A stretch of 38,570 bases of DNA, taken from the NCBI GenBank assembly GCA_025356085.1, contig JANXUV010000119.1, forward strand, positions 1-38,570, written 5' to 3'. The translations under genes were made by a program, and so were the position numbers. The notes beneath the pieces were generated by a model. The model was not told where the DNA came from, did no database searches, and was given only the letters and a program-made list of their open reading frames with translations. This document shows, in pieces, positions 7,721 through 15,693 of this stretch (positions within the stretch are counted from its first letter, which is position 1; each line of letters starts with the position of its first letter). The stretch comes from Betaproteobacteria bacterium (GTDB lineage Bacteria; Pseudomonadota; Gammaproteobacteria; Burkholderiales; SG8-39).

Positions 7721-7960
7721 CTATTGGTAGATGCGGCGGTCTTCGTGCTGCGCAAGCTGGCGCTTCTTGATCTGTTCTTCCCAGCTGGTGCGGTCGCCCT
7801 TGCTCCACTTCGGCCCGTTGGCGAGCGGCTCGTTGTTCCAGGCCGCGGTATCGCGCCGCACGGTCTGGCCGGCCTGTCGCTCGGGCGTGCTGGCCTGCTC
7901 GACTTCCATGCAGGCAGCAAGGGTCAGCACCGCGGCCGCCACCAGCAGGCGTCGGATCAC
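7721..7960 (-). CDS. Small lipoprotein between formate dehydrogenase beta and gamma genes
   Basis: A 79-residue protein starting with GTG at 7960, with GGAGG 6 bases upstream and a GTGA overlap with the beta-subunit stop. The leader VIRRLLVAAAVLTLAAC ends in a lipobox (Cys17). The mature part is hydrophilic and charged, with a Trp-rich middle (AAWNNEPLANGPKWSKGDRT) and a C-terminal helix (WEEQIKKRQLAQHEDRRIYQ). I know no named domain. The strict coupling to both neighbours argues for a role in assembly or anchoring of the periplasmic dehydrogenase on the outer face of the inner membrane or on the outer membrane. Confidence 0.8.
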   Translation of the reverse strand: MIRRLLVAAAVLTLAACMEVEQASTPERQAGQTVRRDTAAWNNEPLANGPKWSKGDRTSWEEQIKKRQLAQHEDRRIYQ

Positions 7961-8595
7961 GACTTGCCTCCGGCGGGAGCGGCCGGCGCCACGCCGCCTT
8001 TGGGCGGCTGACCGTAGGCGCTGCCCCAACCCCAGGCCTCCGCGCCCTTGTTGCCGCGCCGTACGACGCGCTCGCGGTAGATATCGGCGATTACGTCGCC
8101 GTCCCCGCCCAGCAGCGCCTTGGTCGAGCACATCTCGGCGCAGGCCGGCAGCTTGCCTTCCGCCAGCCGGTTACGGCCGTATTTCTTGAATTCGGCGTCG
8201 CTCTTGTCGGCTTCCGGGCCGCCGGCGCAGAAGGTGCACTTGTCCATCTTGCCGCGCAGGCCGAAGGCGCCCGCTTGCGGGAACTGCGGCGCGCCGAACG
8301 GGCAGGCGTAGAAGCAGTAGCCGCAGCCGATGCAAAGATCCTTGTCGTGCAGCACCACGCCGTCGGAGGTCCGGTAGAAGCAGTCCACCGGGCAAACCGC
8401 CATGCAGGGCGCGTCCGAGCAATGCATGCAGGCGACCGAGATCGATTTCTCCGCGCCGATCACGCCGTCATTGATCGTCACCACGCGGCGGCGGTTGACG
8501 CCCCAGGGCACTTCGTTCTCGTTCTTGCAGGCGGTGACACAGCCGTTGCACTCGATGCAGCGTTCGGCGTCGCACAGGAATTTCATTCTGGCCAT
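7957..8595 (-). CDS. fdhB: Formate dehydrogenase beta subunit, four [4Fe-4S] ferredoxin
   Basis: A 212-residue electron-transfer subunit. Four cysteine groups are visible: 'CIECNGCVTACKNENE', 'CMHCSDAPCMAVCPVDC', 'CIGCGYCFYACPFGAPQF' with its partner 'CTFCAGG', and the 'CAEMCSTKALLGG' group, the arrangement of FDH beta/FdnH-type subunits. It carries electrons from the alpha subunit to the cytochrome b subunit. Unlike E. coli FdnH it shows no C-terminal transmembrane anchor; the C-terminus is a Gly/Pro/Ala tail. It has no own signal peptide and would be exported by Tat as a passenger of alpha. AGGAGAG precedes the ATG, 12 bases after the alpha stop. Confidence 0.96.
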   Translation of the reverse strand: MARMKFLCDAERCIECNGCVTACKNENEVPWGVNRRRVVTINDGVIGAEKSISVACMHCSDAPCMAVCPVDCFYRTSDGVVLHDKDLCIGCGYCFYACPFGAPQFPQAGAFGLRGKMDKCTFCAGGPEADKSDAEFKKYGRNRLAEGKLPACAEMCSTKALLGGDGDVIADIYRERVVRRGNKGAEAWGWGSAYGQPPKGGVAPAAPAGGKS

Positions 8596-8607
8596 GGCTC
8601 TCTCTCC

Positions 8608-11592
8608 TTAAGCCTGGAACTTCGCCACTTGGCAAAGCGTGGTCTTGGTTTCCTGCATCATGGTGATGCGGTCGTAGCCGTAGGTGGTCGCCGTGTTCAC
8701 CGCTTCGCCGCGCACGATCGGCGCGGCCCCCTCCGGGTAGTAGGGCAGCATGTCCTGCCCCTGCCACCACCCGGAAAAGTGGAATGGGATGAACACTGTA
8801 TCCGGGCCCACTCCCTCGGTGACCTTTGCCTTGACCTTGAGACGTGGATTGCCGCCTCCCGGGTTGATTCCCGGCGTCGAAACCCAGACGTACTCCCCGT
8901 TTCGGATGCCGCGATCGGCGGCCGTCTTCGGATTGATTTCGACGAAGCAGTCCTGCATCAGCTCGGCAAGCCACGGGTTGGAGCGCGTCTCCTCGCCGCC
9001 CCCCTCGTACTCGACGAGACGACCGCTCGTGAGGACCAGCGGGAACTTCTTATGCGTCTCGTCCTTGACCGCCTTTTGCTGCACCGACTTGAAGAGCGTC
9101 GGCAGGCGCCAGAGGTTTTTGACGTCGTCGTGCGTCGGATATTTCTCGACCAGGTCGGCCCTCGGGCTGAAGAGCGGCTCACGGTGCTGGGGAATGGCGT
9201 CCGGCCAGTTCCAGACGACCGCGCGCGCCTTCGCGTTGCCGAAGGGCGAGCAGCCGTGCTTCATCGCCACGCGCTGGATGCCGCCCGAAAGATCGTTCGC
9301 CCAGGTCTTGCCCTCGGCGGCCTTCTTCTCGTCCTCGGTGAGCTCATCCCACCAGCCCAGCTTCTTCAGCAGCACATGGTCGAACTGCGGATAGCCGGTC
9401 GTGATGTCGCTGCCCTTGTTGGCGATGCCGTCTTCGGCCAGCAGATTGATGCCGTCCTTCTCCACGCCGAACAGCGCGCGGAAGGTGTGCCCGCCGTCCA
9501 TCGGGTGCAGGTGCGTGTCGTACAGATTGGGCGTGCCGGGATGCTTGATCGTCGGGGAGCCGTAGCACGGCCACGGCATGCCGAAGTAGTCGCCGGTCAT
9601 GTCGTAGCCCGTCAACGCGTCCTTGCCGCCCTTGCAGCGCAGCGACTTGACGTCAAAGAGGTGCATGTTCCTCATGTGCGCCTGCATCCGCTCGGGAGAC
9701 TGGCCGGTGTAGCCGATGGTCCAGGTGCCCTTGTTGGTCTCGTTGCGCGTCACGTCCTCCAGGATCGGTTCGTCGCCGCTCTTGCTCTTGACGATGCGCA
9801 GGTTCTGCTTGCCGTCCTTCTTGCCGATGAACTGGTCGGCGAAGCCGAGCTTTCCGGCCAACTGGTACATGATGGCATGGTCAGTGCGCGACTCGAACAT
9901 CGGCTCGATGACCTTCTCGCGCCATTGCACCGAACGGTTGGACGCCGTGACCGAACCGTCGCACTCGAGCTGCGTCGCCGCCGGCAGCAGGTAAGCGCCG
10001 TCCTTGCGCACCATCGCGAACATCGCGGCGGACGCCGAGGGATAGGGGTCGATGACCACCATCAGGTCGAGCTTTTTCATTGCCTCGAGCATCTCGGAGC
10101 CGCGCGACTGCGAGTTCGGTGCATGGCCCCAGAAGAAGATCATGCGCAGATTGGGATCCTGGTCGATGTTTTCGGTCTTCTCCGTGACGCCATCGATCCA
10201 GCGGGACACCGTCATGCCGGGCCTGGCCATCAAGGCTTCCGACGCGTACTGCTTCTTCAGCCAGTCGAGGTCGATGTTCCAGACCTTCGCCCAGTGCACC
10301 CAGGAACCGGGAACTGCCACCGGGTAGTAACCCGGCAGCGTGTCGGGATTCGGCCCAAGGTCGGTCGCGCCCTGCACGTTGTCATGGCCGCGATAGACGT
10401 TGCAGCCGCCGCCGGAGCGCCCGACGTTGCCGAGTGCGAGCTGCACGATGTTGGTCGCGCGCACGACGGCGTTGGCATTGGTGTGCTGCGTCTGTCCCAT
10501 CGCCCAGATGATGAAGCCGGGCCGGTTCTCGGCCATGGTCTTGGCAACCAGGTAAACATCCGCCTCGGACACACCGGTGACCTCGGTGCACTTCTCCGGG
10601 GTCCACTTCGCCATCACCTCTTCCTTCACCTTGTCCATGCCGTAGACGCGGTCATGGATGTACTGCTTGTCCTCCCAGCCGTTCTTGAAGATGTGATAGA
10701 GGACGCCGAACAGGAAGGCGACGTCGGTGCCGGAGCGGTGACGAACGTAGATGTCGGCCTTGGCCGCGGTGCGCGTATAGCGCGGATCGACGACGATCAC
10801 CTTGGCGCCGTTCTCCTTGGCGTGCAGGGTGTGCAGCATCGAAACAGGGTGTGCTTCTGCCGCATTGGAGCCGAGGAACATCAGCGACTTGGAATTCTGC
10901 TCGTCGTTGTACGAGTTGGTCATCGCGCCGTAGCCCCAGGTCTGGCCAAGGCCCGCCACGGTCGTGGAGTGGCAGATGCGCGCCTGGTGGTCGGTGTTGT
11001 TGGTGCCCCACAGCCGCGCCCACTTGCACAGCAGCTCCGCCTGTTCATTGTTGTGCTTCGACGAGCCGACGATGAACAGCGAGTCGGGCCCGCTCTGCTT
11101 GCGGATTTCGAGCATCTTCTTCGAGATTTCGTCGTAGGCGGTATCCCAGGAAATCTTCTTCCACTTGCCGCCCTCGAGCTTCATCGGGTACTTCAGTCGG
11201 TGCGAGTCGTGCGAAATGCCGTGCTCGCGGATCGCCGCGCCCTTGGCGCAGTGCGCGCCGAGGTTGATGGGCGAGTCGAACACCGGTTCCTGGCGGATCC
11301 ACACGCCATCCTGCACGTGCGCATCGATCGCGCAGCCGACCGAGCAGTGGGTGCAGACCGTGCGCTTGACCTCGATCTTGCCGCTCGAATCGTCCTTCGC
11401 CTTTGCCTCACCGATCATGCTGAACGGCAGCTGGGAACCGAAGGTGACTGCCGCGACGCCCGCGCCCGCGGTTAGGCCGGAGCGCTTGAGGAAGCTGCGT
11501 CGGTCGATGGTCTTGGCGAGGACGCCGTTCAGGCCCTGCGCGAGCCTGGATTGCTGGACAGCGCTACCGTTCGTTTTTCTAGTGAGCAGCAT
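8608..11592 (-). CDS. fdhA: Formate dehydrogenase alpha (catalytic) subunit, Tat-exported, Cys type
   Basis: A 994-residue molybdo/tungstopterin oxidoreductase oxidising formate to CO2 in the periplasm. A Tat signal lies at about residues 28-65 (Arg-Arg at 31-32, DRRSFLKRSG). The N-terminal [4Fe-4S] site is Cys80, Cys83, Cys87 (CTHCSVGC) and Cys115 (GAHCAKG). The metal ligand is Cys207 followed by His208 in 'DHQARICHSTTVAGLGQTWG'; selenocysteine sits here in E. coli FdnG, and no in-frame TGA occurs here. The length and the C-terminal dinucleotide-binding domain fit the membrane-bound FDH-N/O type. GGAGG precedes the ATG by 6 bases. A nearby tungstate transporter leaves W or Mo open. Confidence 0.97.
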   Translation of the reverse strand: MLLTRKTNGSAVQQSRLAQGLNGVLAKTIDRRSFLKRSGLTAGAGVAAVTFGSQLPFSMIGEAKAKDDSSGKIEVKRTVCTHCSVGCAIDAHVQDGVWIRQEPVFDSPINLGAHCAKGAAIREHGISHDSHRLKYPMKLEGGKWKKISWDTAYDEISKKMLEIRKQSGPDSLFIVGSSKHNNEQAELLCKWARLWGTNNTDHQARICHSTTVAGLGQTWGYGAMTNSYNDEQNSKSLMFLGSNAAEAHPVSMLHTLHAKENGAKVIVVDPRYTRTAAKADIYVRHRSGTDVAFLFGVLYHIFKNGWEDKQYIHDRVYGMDKVKEEVMAKWTPEKCTEVTGVSEADVYLVAKTMAENRPGFIIWAMGQTQHTNANAVVRATNIVQLALGNVGRSGGGCNVYRGHDNVQGATDLGPNPDTLPGYYPVAVPGSWVHWAKVWNIDLDWLKKQYASEALMARPGMTVSRWIDGVTEKTENIDQDPNLRMIFFWGHAPNSQSRGSEMLEAMKKLDLMVVIDPYPSASAAMFAMVRKDGAYLLPAATQLECDGSVTASNRSVQWREKVIEPMFESRTDHAIMYQLAGKLGFADQFIGKKDGKQNLRIVKSKSGDEPILEDVTRNETNKGTWTIGYTGQSPERMQAHMRNMHLFDVKSLRCKGGKDALTGYDMTGDYFGMPWPCYGSPTIKHPGTPNLYDTHLHPMDGGHTFRALFGVEKDGINLLAEDGIANKGSDITTGYPQFDHVLLKKLGWWDELTEDEKKAAEGKTWANDLSGGIQRVAMKHGCSPFGNAKARAVVWNWPDAIPQHREPLFSPRADLVEKYPTHDDVKNLWRLPTLFKSVQQKAVKDETHKKFPLVLTSGRLVEYEGGGEETRSNPWLAELMQDCFVEINPKTAADRGIRNGEYVWVSTPGINPGGGNPRLKVKAKVTEGVGPDTVFIPFHFSGWWQGQDMLPYYPEGAAPIVRGEAVNTATTYGYDRITMMQETKTTLCQVAKFQA

Positions 11593-11602
11593 GGCGCGCC
11601 TC

Positions 11603-11800
11603 CTAAACCTTGGTGGTGCGGTAGTAGTTCTCGATGTGCGCGCTGACCTTGTAGCCGCTGGTCGCGCGCTTGTCGTCGCTTGCCGTCTGGGCCGGCTCGG
11701 AGGCGTTCTTGCTGACGACGGCAGCGACAGCGGCCGCGCCGCCCGCGCCTGCCGTCAAAAGGAAATTCCTGCGGGAAAGGACCGACTTTTTCTGGCTCAT
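11603..11800 (-). CDS. Small twin-arginine protein leading the formate dehydrogenase structural operon
   Basis: A 65-residue protein with SRRNFLLTAGAGGAAAVAAV as a near-perfect Tat signal or anchor and only about 30 residues beyond it (DKRATSGYKVSAHIENYYRT). It matches the small family found directly upstream of FDH alpha genes (known to me as the formate dehydrogenase region TAT-target family, TIGR02811). GGGAGG lies before the ATG at 11800; its TAG stop is 10 bases before the alpha ATG and overlaps the ribosome-binding site of alpha. It may help recruit the Tat machinery or be a small periplasmic subunit; its function is not established to my knowledge. An upstream in-frame start exists at 11887, but the extra residues do not belong to the family. 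Confidence 0.88.
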   Translation of the reverse strand: MSQKKSVLSRRNFLLTAGAGGAAAVAAVVSKNASEPAQTASDDKRATSGYKVSAHIENYYRTTKV

Positions 11801-11970
11801 GCTGCCTCCCTTTTTATGCGTCGCCCTCTTGCACCAATTCGGGGCTCGCTTATGTAATCCTTTGCAAGTTACCTGTGTCTTACTCATTGATCAAGAGTGG
11901 AAAACTGCCCAACCGAAAATAATTCTTGTCTGTGCGCCGGCAGTTGATAGCGGTTCTCAATGACGGATAA
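11801..11970 (-). promoter_or_regulatory. Upstream region of the FDH structural operon
   Basis: This 170-base gap is the largest in the 5860-15614 minus-strand run and is clearly richer in A/T than its flanks. It is the natural place for a promoter for the small Tat gene and fdhABG. On the minus strand TTGATC (11889-11894) is followed after 17 bases by TAACTT, a weak sigma-70-like pair. The first hexamer sits in an 8-base palindrome TTGATCAA (11887-11894) that could be an operator. No strong terminator hairpin after the TorD-like gene is evident. Confidence 0.4.
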
Positions 11971-12573
11971 TCAAAGCATCTCGAAGGCTTCGCGCTCTAG
12001 CTCAAAAAATGCGCGCGCAAAGCGCGCCACGAGGCGGTAAAAAACCGCTTTGGGGGAAGCGTTTACCGCATCGCAAAAGGCGATCGCGCCACGATAGAGA
12101 AAGCGCTGGAAATACGCCTTCTGTTCCTCTTCGCTTCGATGTTGCACCGCAATAGCGAATCGCATCGCTTCGCACAGTCCCGCGATGTGGTCCTCAGGTT
12201 CGTGCGCGCCCTCGCGCCGCGCCATTCCCCAGCGTTTTAGTTGCTGGCGCAACTCGACCAGCGGATTGTCGGTCGCGTACTTGATCGTGTAGTGCGTCAG
12301 GTACGGAGTGATTTCCGCCTTTCCGGTGCCGACGAAAAGTTCGGTGTGCTCGCTCTCCAGCACGACAGGGAAAGCGGATTTCGCCGCGGCCACCAACTCG
12401 CGCCAGGCGAGCGCGATCGGCTCCTGGCTGCCTTCGAAGGCATTCGAGTGCAGAAGCTGCGCGAGCACGTCCTCGTCGGGCGCAGCGTAGAACAGGCGCG
12501 CGATGAGCCCGTAGATGCCCGCCCGCGCTATGTCTTCGGGCTCAAGCGCCCGCTCGTTCACTGACTCAATCAC
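11971..12573 (-). CDS. TorD/DmsD-family molybdoenzyme chaperone
   Basis: A 200-residue all-helical cytoplasmic protein. 'EDIARAGIYGLIARLFYAAP' followed by DEDVLAQLL is the opening of the TorD/NarJ-like chaperone family; 'LESEHTELFVGTGKAEITPY' is its usual middle block, and the rest is helical. Such proteins hold the apo catalytic subunit and its Tat leader until the cofactor is inserted. The GTG start at 12573 overlaps the stop of the ferredoxin-like gene (GTGA). There is no clear ribosome-binding site, consistent with coupled translation. The client is most simply the neighbouring FDH alpha subunit. Confidence 0.88.
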   Translation of the reverse strand: MIESVNERALEPEDIARAGIYGLIARLFYAAPDEDVLAQLLHSNAFEGSQEPIALAWRELVAAAKSAFPVVLESEHTELFVGTGKAEITPYLTHYTIKYATDNPLVELRQQLKRWGMARREGAHEPEDHIAGLCEAMRFAIAVQHRSEEEQKAYFQRFLYRGAIAFCDAVNASPKAVFYRLVARFARAFFELEREAFEML

Positions 12574-14681
12574 TTCGGCTGCGTGTAGTCGAAAATCGAG
12601 ACCTCTTTCGTCGCGCTCGCCATGTCGATCACGCGGCAGTCGCCGCACATCTGCAAACGCTTGAGCGCGCTGCCACCCGCGAACATCGAATGGGCCGCCA
12701 GTTTGCCCGTCATGCTCTCCACCATGCGCCGGGTGCCGAAGGGCTTGCCGCATTTCACGCAATTGAACGGCTCGGCCTCGTTCAGCGTCACGGCCTCTTT
12801 CGCCTGCGCGCCCAGCAGCAGTCGCGGCGTGAGGCGGATCGCATCTTCGGGACAGGTCTTCTCGCACAGGCCGCACTGCACACAGTTGCGCTCGATGAAG
12901 CGCAGCAGCGGCGCCTCCGGCGAATCGAGCAGCGCCGCCTCGGGGCAGGCGCTGATGCAGGCCTTGCACAGCGTGCAGGTTTCCTTATTGACGGTGATCG
13001 CACCGAACGGCGCGCCCTTCGGCAGGGGAATTTCTCCGGGCTTGCTTCTGGATAGAAAATCGAACGCGAAATCCAGGGAAGTACGTTTCTCCGTCGAAAG
13101 ATTGAACGTCGCCGCTTTCGCCACCGTTACGGCAGACTGGAGATTCCACAACTGGCTCTCCAGCCCGGTTTCATCCATCACCACGAAATGCACGCCCGCG
13201 TAGCCAAGGCCCTGCAGGATCGCCTCGGCGAACGACATCTGCTGCTTAAGCGCCACGATATAGCCCTCCGGCTCACGACCGGTCGCCAGCACCGCCACCT
13301 GGCTCGCGCCGTAGCACACCGCACCGAGCAGGAGATCAATACCGATGGATGCGATATGGAAACACTCGAGGGGGATCACCCGCGCCGGCAATCCCCGCCC
13401 GCCGCCCGGCTGCCCGAGCCCGCGCGCGCCGAAACCGGCACGCTTGCCGACCGAGCGCACCGCCTCGCGCCCCGTTTCGACATCATGCAGCAGCACGCAG
13501 GCGTCCTTGCCGCCCGCATCGCGGTAAACCGACAACAGGGTTTTCAGCCGCGTGCCTAGATCCGGCACCGGCGGATAGACGTAGGTCATCGCCCCTGACG
13601 GGCAGACCGTGGCGCAACCGCCGCAGCCCGCGCAAAGGTGCGGTTCCACCCGCACATGATCGCCGTCGGCGCTGATCGCCCCCGTGGAACAGACGTCGAT
13701 GCATTGCGTGCAGCCGGTCTTGCCCGAGCGGCCGTGCGCGCAAATGCGCTCGCGGTACTGCGTGAAGCGCGGCTTGCTGAACTCGCCGACCAGTGTCGCC
13801 AGCTTCTGCGCTGCCAGCGCCTGCTCGAGCGGGTCAGCGCCCGGCGCGACGTAACCCTGCGGCAAGTCCGGCACGCGGATCAGCGCCTCGCGCGACAGAT
13901 CGAGCACCAGGTCGAAGCGCTCCTTGCGCGGCGGCGCCCGGCGCGCGAAATCGATGGCGTTCACCGGGCCGCAGGCCTTGACGCAATCGCGGTGCGCCTT
14001 GCACTTGTCCATGTCGATCTGGTAGCTGAAATCGATCGCACCCTCCGGGCAGGCGCGCAGGCAGGCATTGCAGCGCGTGCACAGGTCGAGATCGATCGGG
14101 TTGTCCTGCGTCCACTCGACTTCGAAGGCGCCCAGCCAGCCGGAGATCGCGGTGACTTTGCCGGACCACACCGGAAAACTGCGCTCGCCGGGCTGCTCGC
14201 CCGAGCCCTTGCCCGTCAGCAGCACGTTGACTTCCAGCGCGCCGCCCAGCCGCGCCGCCCAGTCGAGCGCGGCGTCCGACGGGCCGATGATCAGCAACTG
14301 GCCGCCGGATTTGTAGTCCACTTCTGCGACGGCCTCGGGCGCCGGCAGCGCGGCGGCAGCGAGCAGCGCCGCGATCTTCGGCCCCGCGCCCTTGCCTTCG
14401 TCCGACCAGCCGGCCAGTTCGCGGATATTGACGAATGAAATTCGCGCCTCCGACCGCGCCGCCGATGCGAGTTCGAAAAACAAGGGCGCCTCCTGCGTGC
14501 AGGCGACAATCAGGTCGGAATCGGAAAGCGCCGCCTGGAACGCGCCTGCTTCCTTGCGGCACAGTTCCCGGTGCACGGTTACCGGCTGATCAAGTTTCAG
14601 CGCCCCCGCGAGGCGCTTGGCATCGATCGGCAGGGTGCCGTTGCAGGAGCAGAGCTTAAGTGTCTTGCTTGCCAGCGACAT
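12570..14681 (-). CDS. Large six-cluster ferredoxin-like protein of the FDH locus
   Basis: A 703-residue cytoplasmic protein with no signal peptide or membrane helix. An N-terminal domain (1-185) holds a Cys pair (CSCNGTLP, 11/13) and a Rossmann-like strand-loop (LLIIGPSDAALDWAARLGG). Cys groups follow: 201/204/207/211, 227/233/237 (CKAHRDCVKAC), 314/324/327/331, and 350/353/356/360. A cluster-free domain (about 395-520, 'VIPLECFHIASIGIDLLLGA') vaguely recalls the MvhD/FlpD delta fold. Two more ferredoxin groups are at 569-579 and 600-610, then a zinc-ribbon-like CxxC pair (641/644 and 679/682). It could hold up to six [4Fe-4S] clusters. Known to me only as a '4Fe-4S binding protein' beside DUF3305/DUF3306 in FDH loci; its reaction is unknown. 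It overlaps the DUF3306 gene by 26 bases and the chaperone gene by 4. Confidence 0.9.
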   Translation of the reverse strand: MSLASKTLKLCSCNGTLPIDAKRLAGALKLDQPVTVHRELCRKEAGAFQAALSDSDLIVACTQEAPLFFELASAARSEARISFVNIRELAGWSDEGKGAGPKIAALLAAAALPAPEAVAEVDYKSGGQLLIIGPSDAALDWAARLGGALEVNVLLTGKGSGEQPGERSFPVWSGKVTAISGWLGAFEVEWTQDNPIDLDLCTRCNACLRACPEGAIDFSYQIDMDKCKAHRDCVKACGPVNAIDFARRAPPRKERFDLVLDLSREALIRVPDLPQGYVAPGADPLEQALAAQKLATLVGEFSKPRFTQYRERICAHGRSGKTGCTQCIDVCSTGAISADGDHVRVEPHLCAGCGGCATVCPSGAMTYVYPPVPDLGTRLKTLLSVYRDAGGKDACVLLHDVETGREAVRSVGKRAGFGARGLGQPGGGRGLPARVIPLECFHIASIGIDLLLGAVCYGASQVAVLATGREPEGYIVALKQQMSFAEAILQGLGYAGVHFVVMDETGLESQLWNLQSAVTVAKAATFNLSTEKRTSLDFAFDFLSRSKPGEIPLPKGAPFGAITVNKETCTLCKACISACPEAALLDSPEAPLLRFIERNCVQCGLCEKTCPEDAIRLTPRLLLGAQAKEAVTLNEAEPFNCVKCGKPFGTRRMVESMTGKLAAHSMFAGGSALKRLQMCGDCRVIDMASATKEVSIFDYTQPK

Positions 14682-15126
14682 TCTTGAGGTCCGTTTCCAA
14701 AGTCTGCGGCAGCGCGCGTTCCTGCGCCTCTGCCTTCGCCTGCGCTTCGGCGACCTTTTCCGGTTCGTCGAATAGCAGCCGTTTGGCATGGTTGAGGTTC
14801 TTCAGCATCTCCTCCGGAATCGGATCTTCGCCGGTCAGGTCGATAGAGTACGGCTCGAACGGATCGATCGCGTTGAAATGCGGATTCGTGAACAACTTCT
14901 TCAAGGCCGAGCGCCGCGTCCCGGTATCCACGCGCGGGTCCATGAACGGCTTGAAATCGGAGTCGGGCTTGAGGTCCTCAATCGCCTGCAGCGGCGCGAC
15001 GGGCTTGGCCTCCGCAGGCAGCGATGCGGGCTGCGACGCAACCGACGGCGCCGGCTCCTGCGCATGTCCCTGCTTGCGCCGTGACCAGCGATCGAGAAAT
15101 GCCTCCCGCTTGTCTTCCTCGGTCAT
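14656..15126 (-). CDS. DUF3306 family protein
   Basis: A 156-residue soluble, acidic protein. It begins 'MTEEDKREAFLDRWSRRKQG', has a Pro/Ala-rich linker (about 25-55), then the conserved block 'DLKPDSDFKPFMDPRVDTGT' and 'ALKKLFTNPHFNAIDPFEPY', which I recognise as DUF3306, and ends in an Ala/Glu/Gln-rich tail. The family co-occurs with DUF3305 and the large ferredoxin-like protein at FDH loci and has no known activity. Its ATG shares one base with the DUF3305 stop (TAATG) and its 3' end overlaps the ferredoxin-like gene, so the three are translationally coupled. Confidence 0.88.
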   Translation of the reverse strand: MTEEDKREAFLDRWSRRKQGHAQEPAPSVASQPASLPAEAKPVAPLQAIEDLKPDSDFKPFMDPRVDTGTRRSALKKLFTNPHFNAIDPFEPYSIDLTGEDPIPEEMLKNLNHAKRLLFDEPEKVAEAQAKAEAQERALPQTLETDLKNVAGKQDT

Positions 15127-15614
15127 TACTCGACCCGGTCTTTCGGGTGGATGAAGGAGCGCGGCTTCCTGCGCTTTTTCGGCTCGGGGCGATAGTTCTT
15201 CTCGACGTACTCGCCGAGCCACGCGAACACCTTGGGCGGCATGGCGACGCTGTCCACCGAGTGCCCGCCGTCCATCCAGCGCCCGCCCTCGTCGTAGCTC
15301 GCCGTCACCTGGAGCGGCAGCGCCGGGGCGTTGTCATCGCCGTGCTCCCCTTCCATGCGCCAGAGCACGAATACCCTCGGTGAATCGGAGGAGACGTTCA
15401 AGTAGTAGCCCTCGATCTCGTCGCGATGAATCGCAAGCTCGAAGCCCGGGTGCAACCATTGCTCGTAGTCTTCATGCTTCACGACCAGCCGCGGTTCTCC
15501 CGGCGGCTGGTCCGATTCCATCACCGCGGTCGGCTCCCAGATCACGCCCGCCCAGCGGCTGCGCGCATTGCGCCGCTGCATGACAACCGCGAGCGTTTTG
15601 GTGGCCTTTTCCAT
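15126..15614 (-). CDS. DUF3305 family protein
   Basis: A 162-residue protein with the DUF3305 pattern: 'TLAVVMQRRNARSRWAGVIW' at the N-terminus, 'WLHPGFELAIHRDEIEGYYL' in the middle, then 'SPRVFVLWRMEG' and a basic C-terminus (YRPEPKKRRKPRSF). It looks like a compact beta-rich domain with no catalytic motif and no signal peptide. It is the first gene of the FDH accessory run and diverges from moaA. The family is reported at FDH loci but uncharacterised as far as I know; a role in maturation of the dehydrogenase is inferred from its neighbours. Confidence 0.88.
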   Translation of the reverse strand: MEKATKTLAVVMQRRNARSRWAGVIWEPTAVMESDQPPGEPRLVVKHEDYEQWLHPGFELAIHRDEIEGYYLNVSSDSPRVFVLWRMEGEHGDDNAPALPLQVTASYDEGGRWMDGGHSVDSVAMPPKVFAWLGEYVEKNYRPEPKKRRKPRSFIHPKDRVE

Positions 15615-15693
15615 GTTGTGTACGGCGTTTCCTATCCGGACCGAACTATACTGCTATATGATCGTCACAGTTCTCTGAAGTACCAATAAACCC
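15615..15693. promoter_or_regulatory. Divergent DUF3305/moaA promoter region
   Basis: Only 79 bases separate the divergent FDH accessory operon and the moaA operon, so promoters for both must overlap here. On the plus strand TATACT at 15647-15652 is a good -10 candidate; on the minus strand TATAGT overlaps the same bases. No clear -35 hexamer is visible on either strand, which could mean activator-dependent control shared by both operons. moaA also lacks a clear ribosome-binding site. Confidence 0.35.

Noticed and set aside
10960-10980. Possible selenocysteine codon in FDH alpha
   Set aside because: The active-site codon reads Cys (ARICHST) and the frame has no internal TGA, so no Sec insertion element is expected.
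8275-11475. A 1066-codon plus-strand open frame antisense to the FDH alpha gene
   Set aside because: Its translation is rich in Arg, His, Val, Ala and Leu without domain patterns; it is the usual antisense shadow of a strongly biased high-GC gene, and the opposite strand encodes an unmistakable FDH alpha subunit.
11881-11900. FNR-type box near TTGATCAA
   Set aside because: An FNR site needs TTGAT, four bases, then ATCAA. Here the two halves are fused without the spacer, so only a short palindrome is reported.
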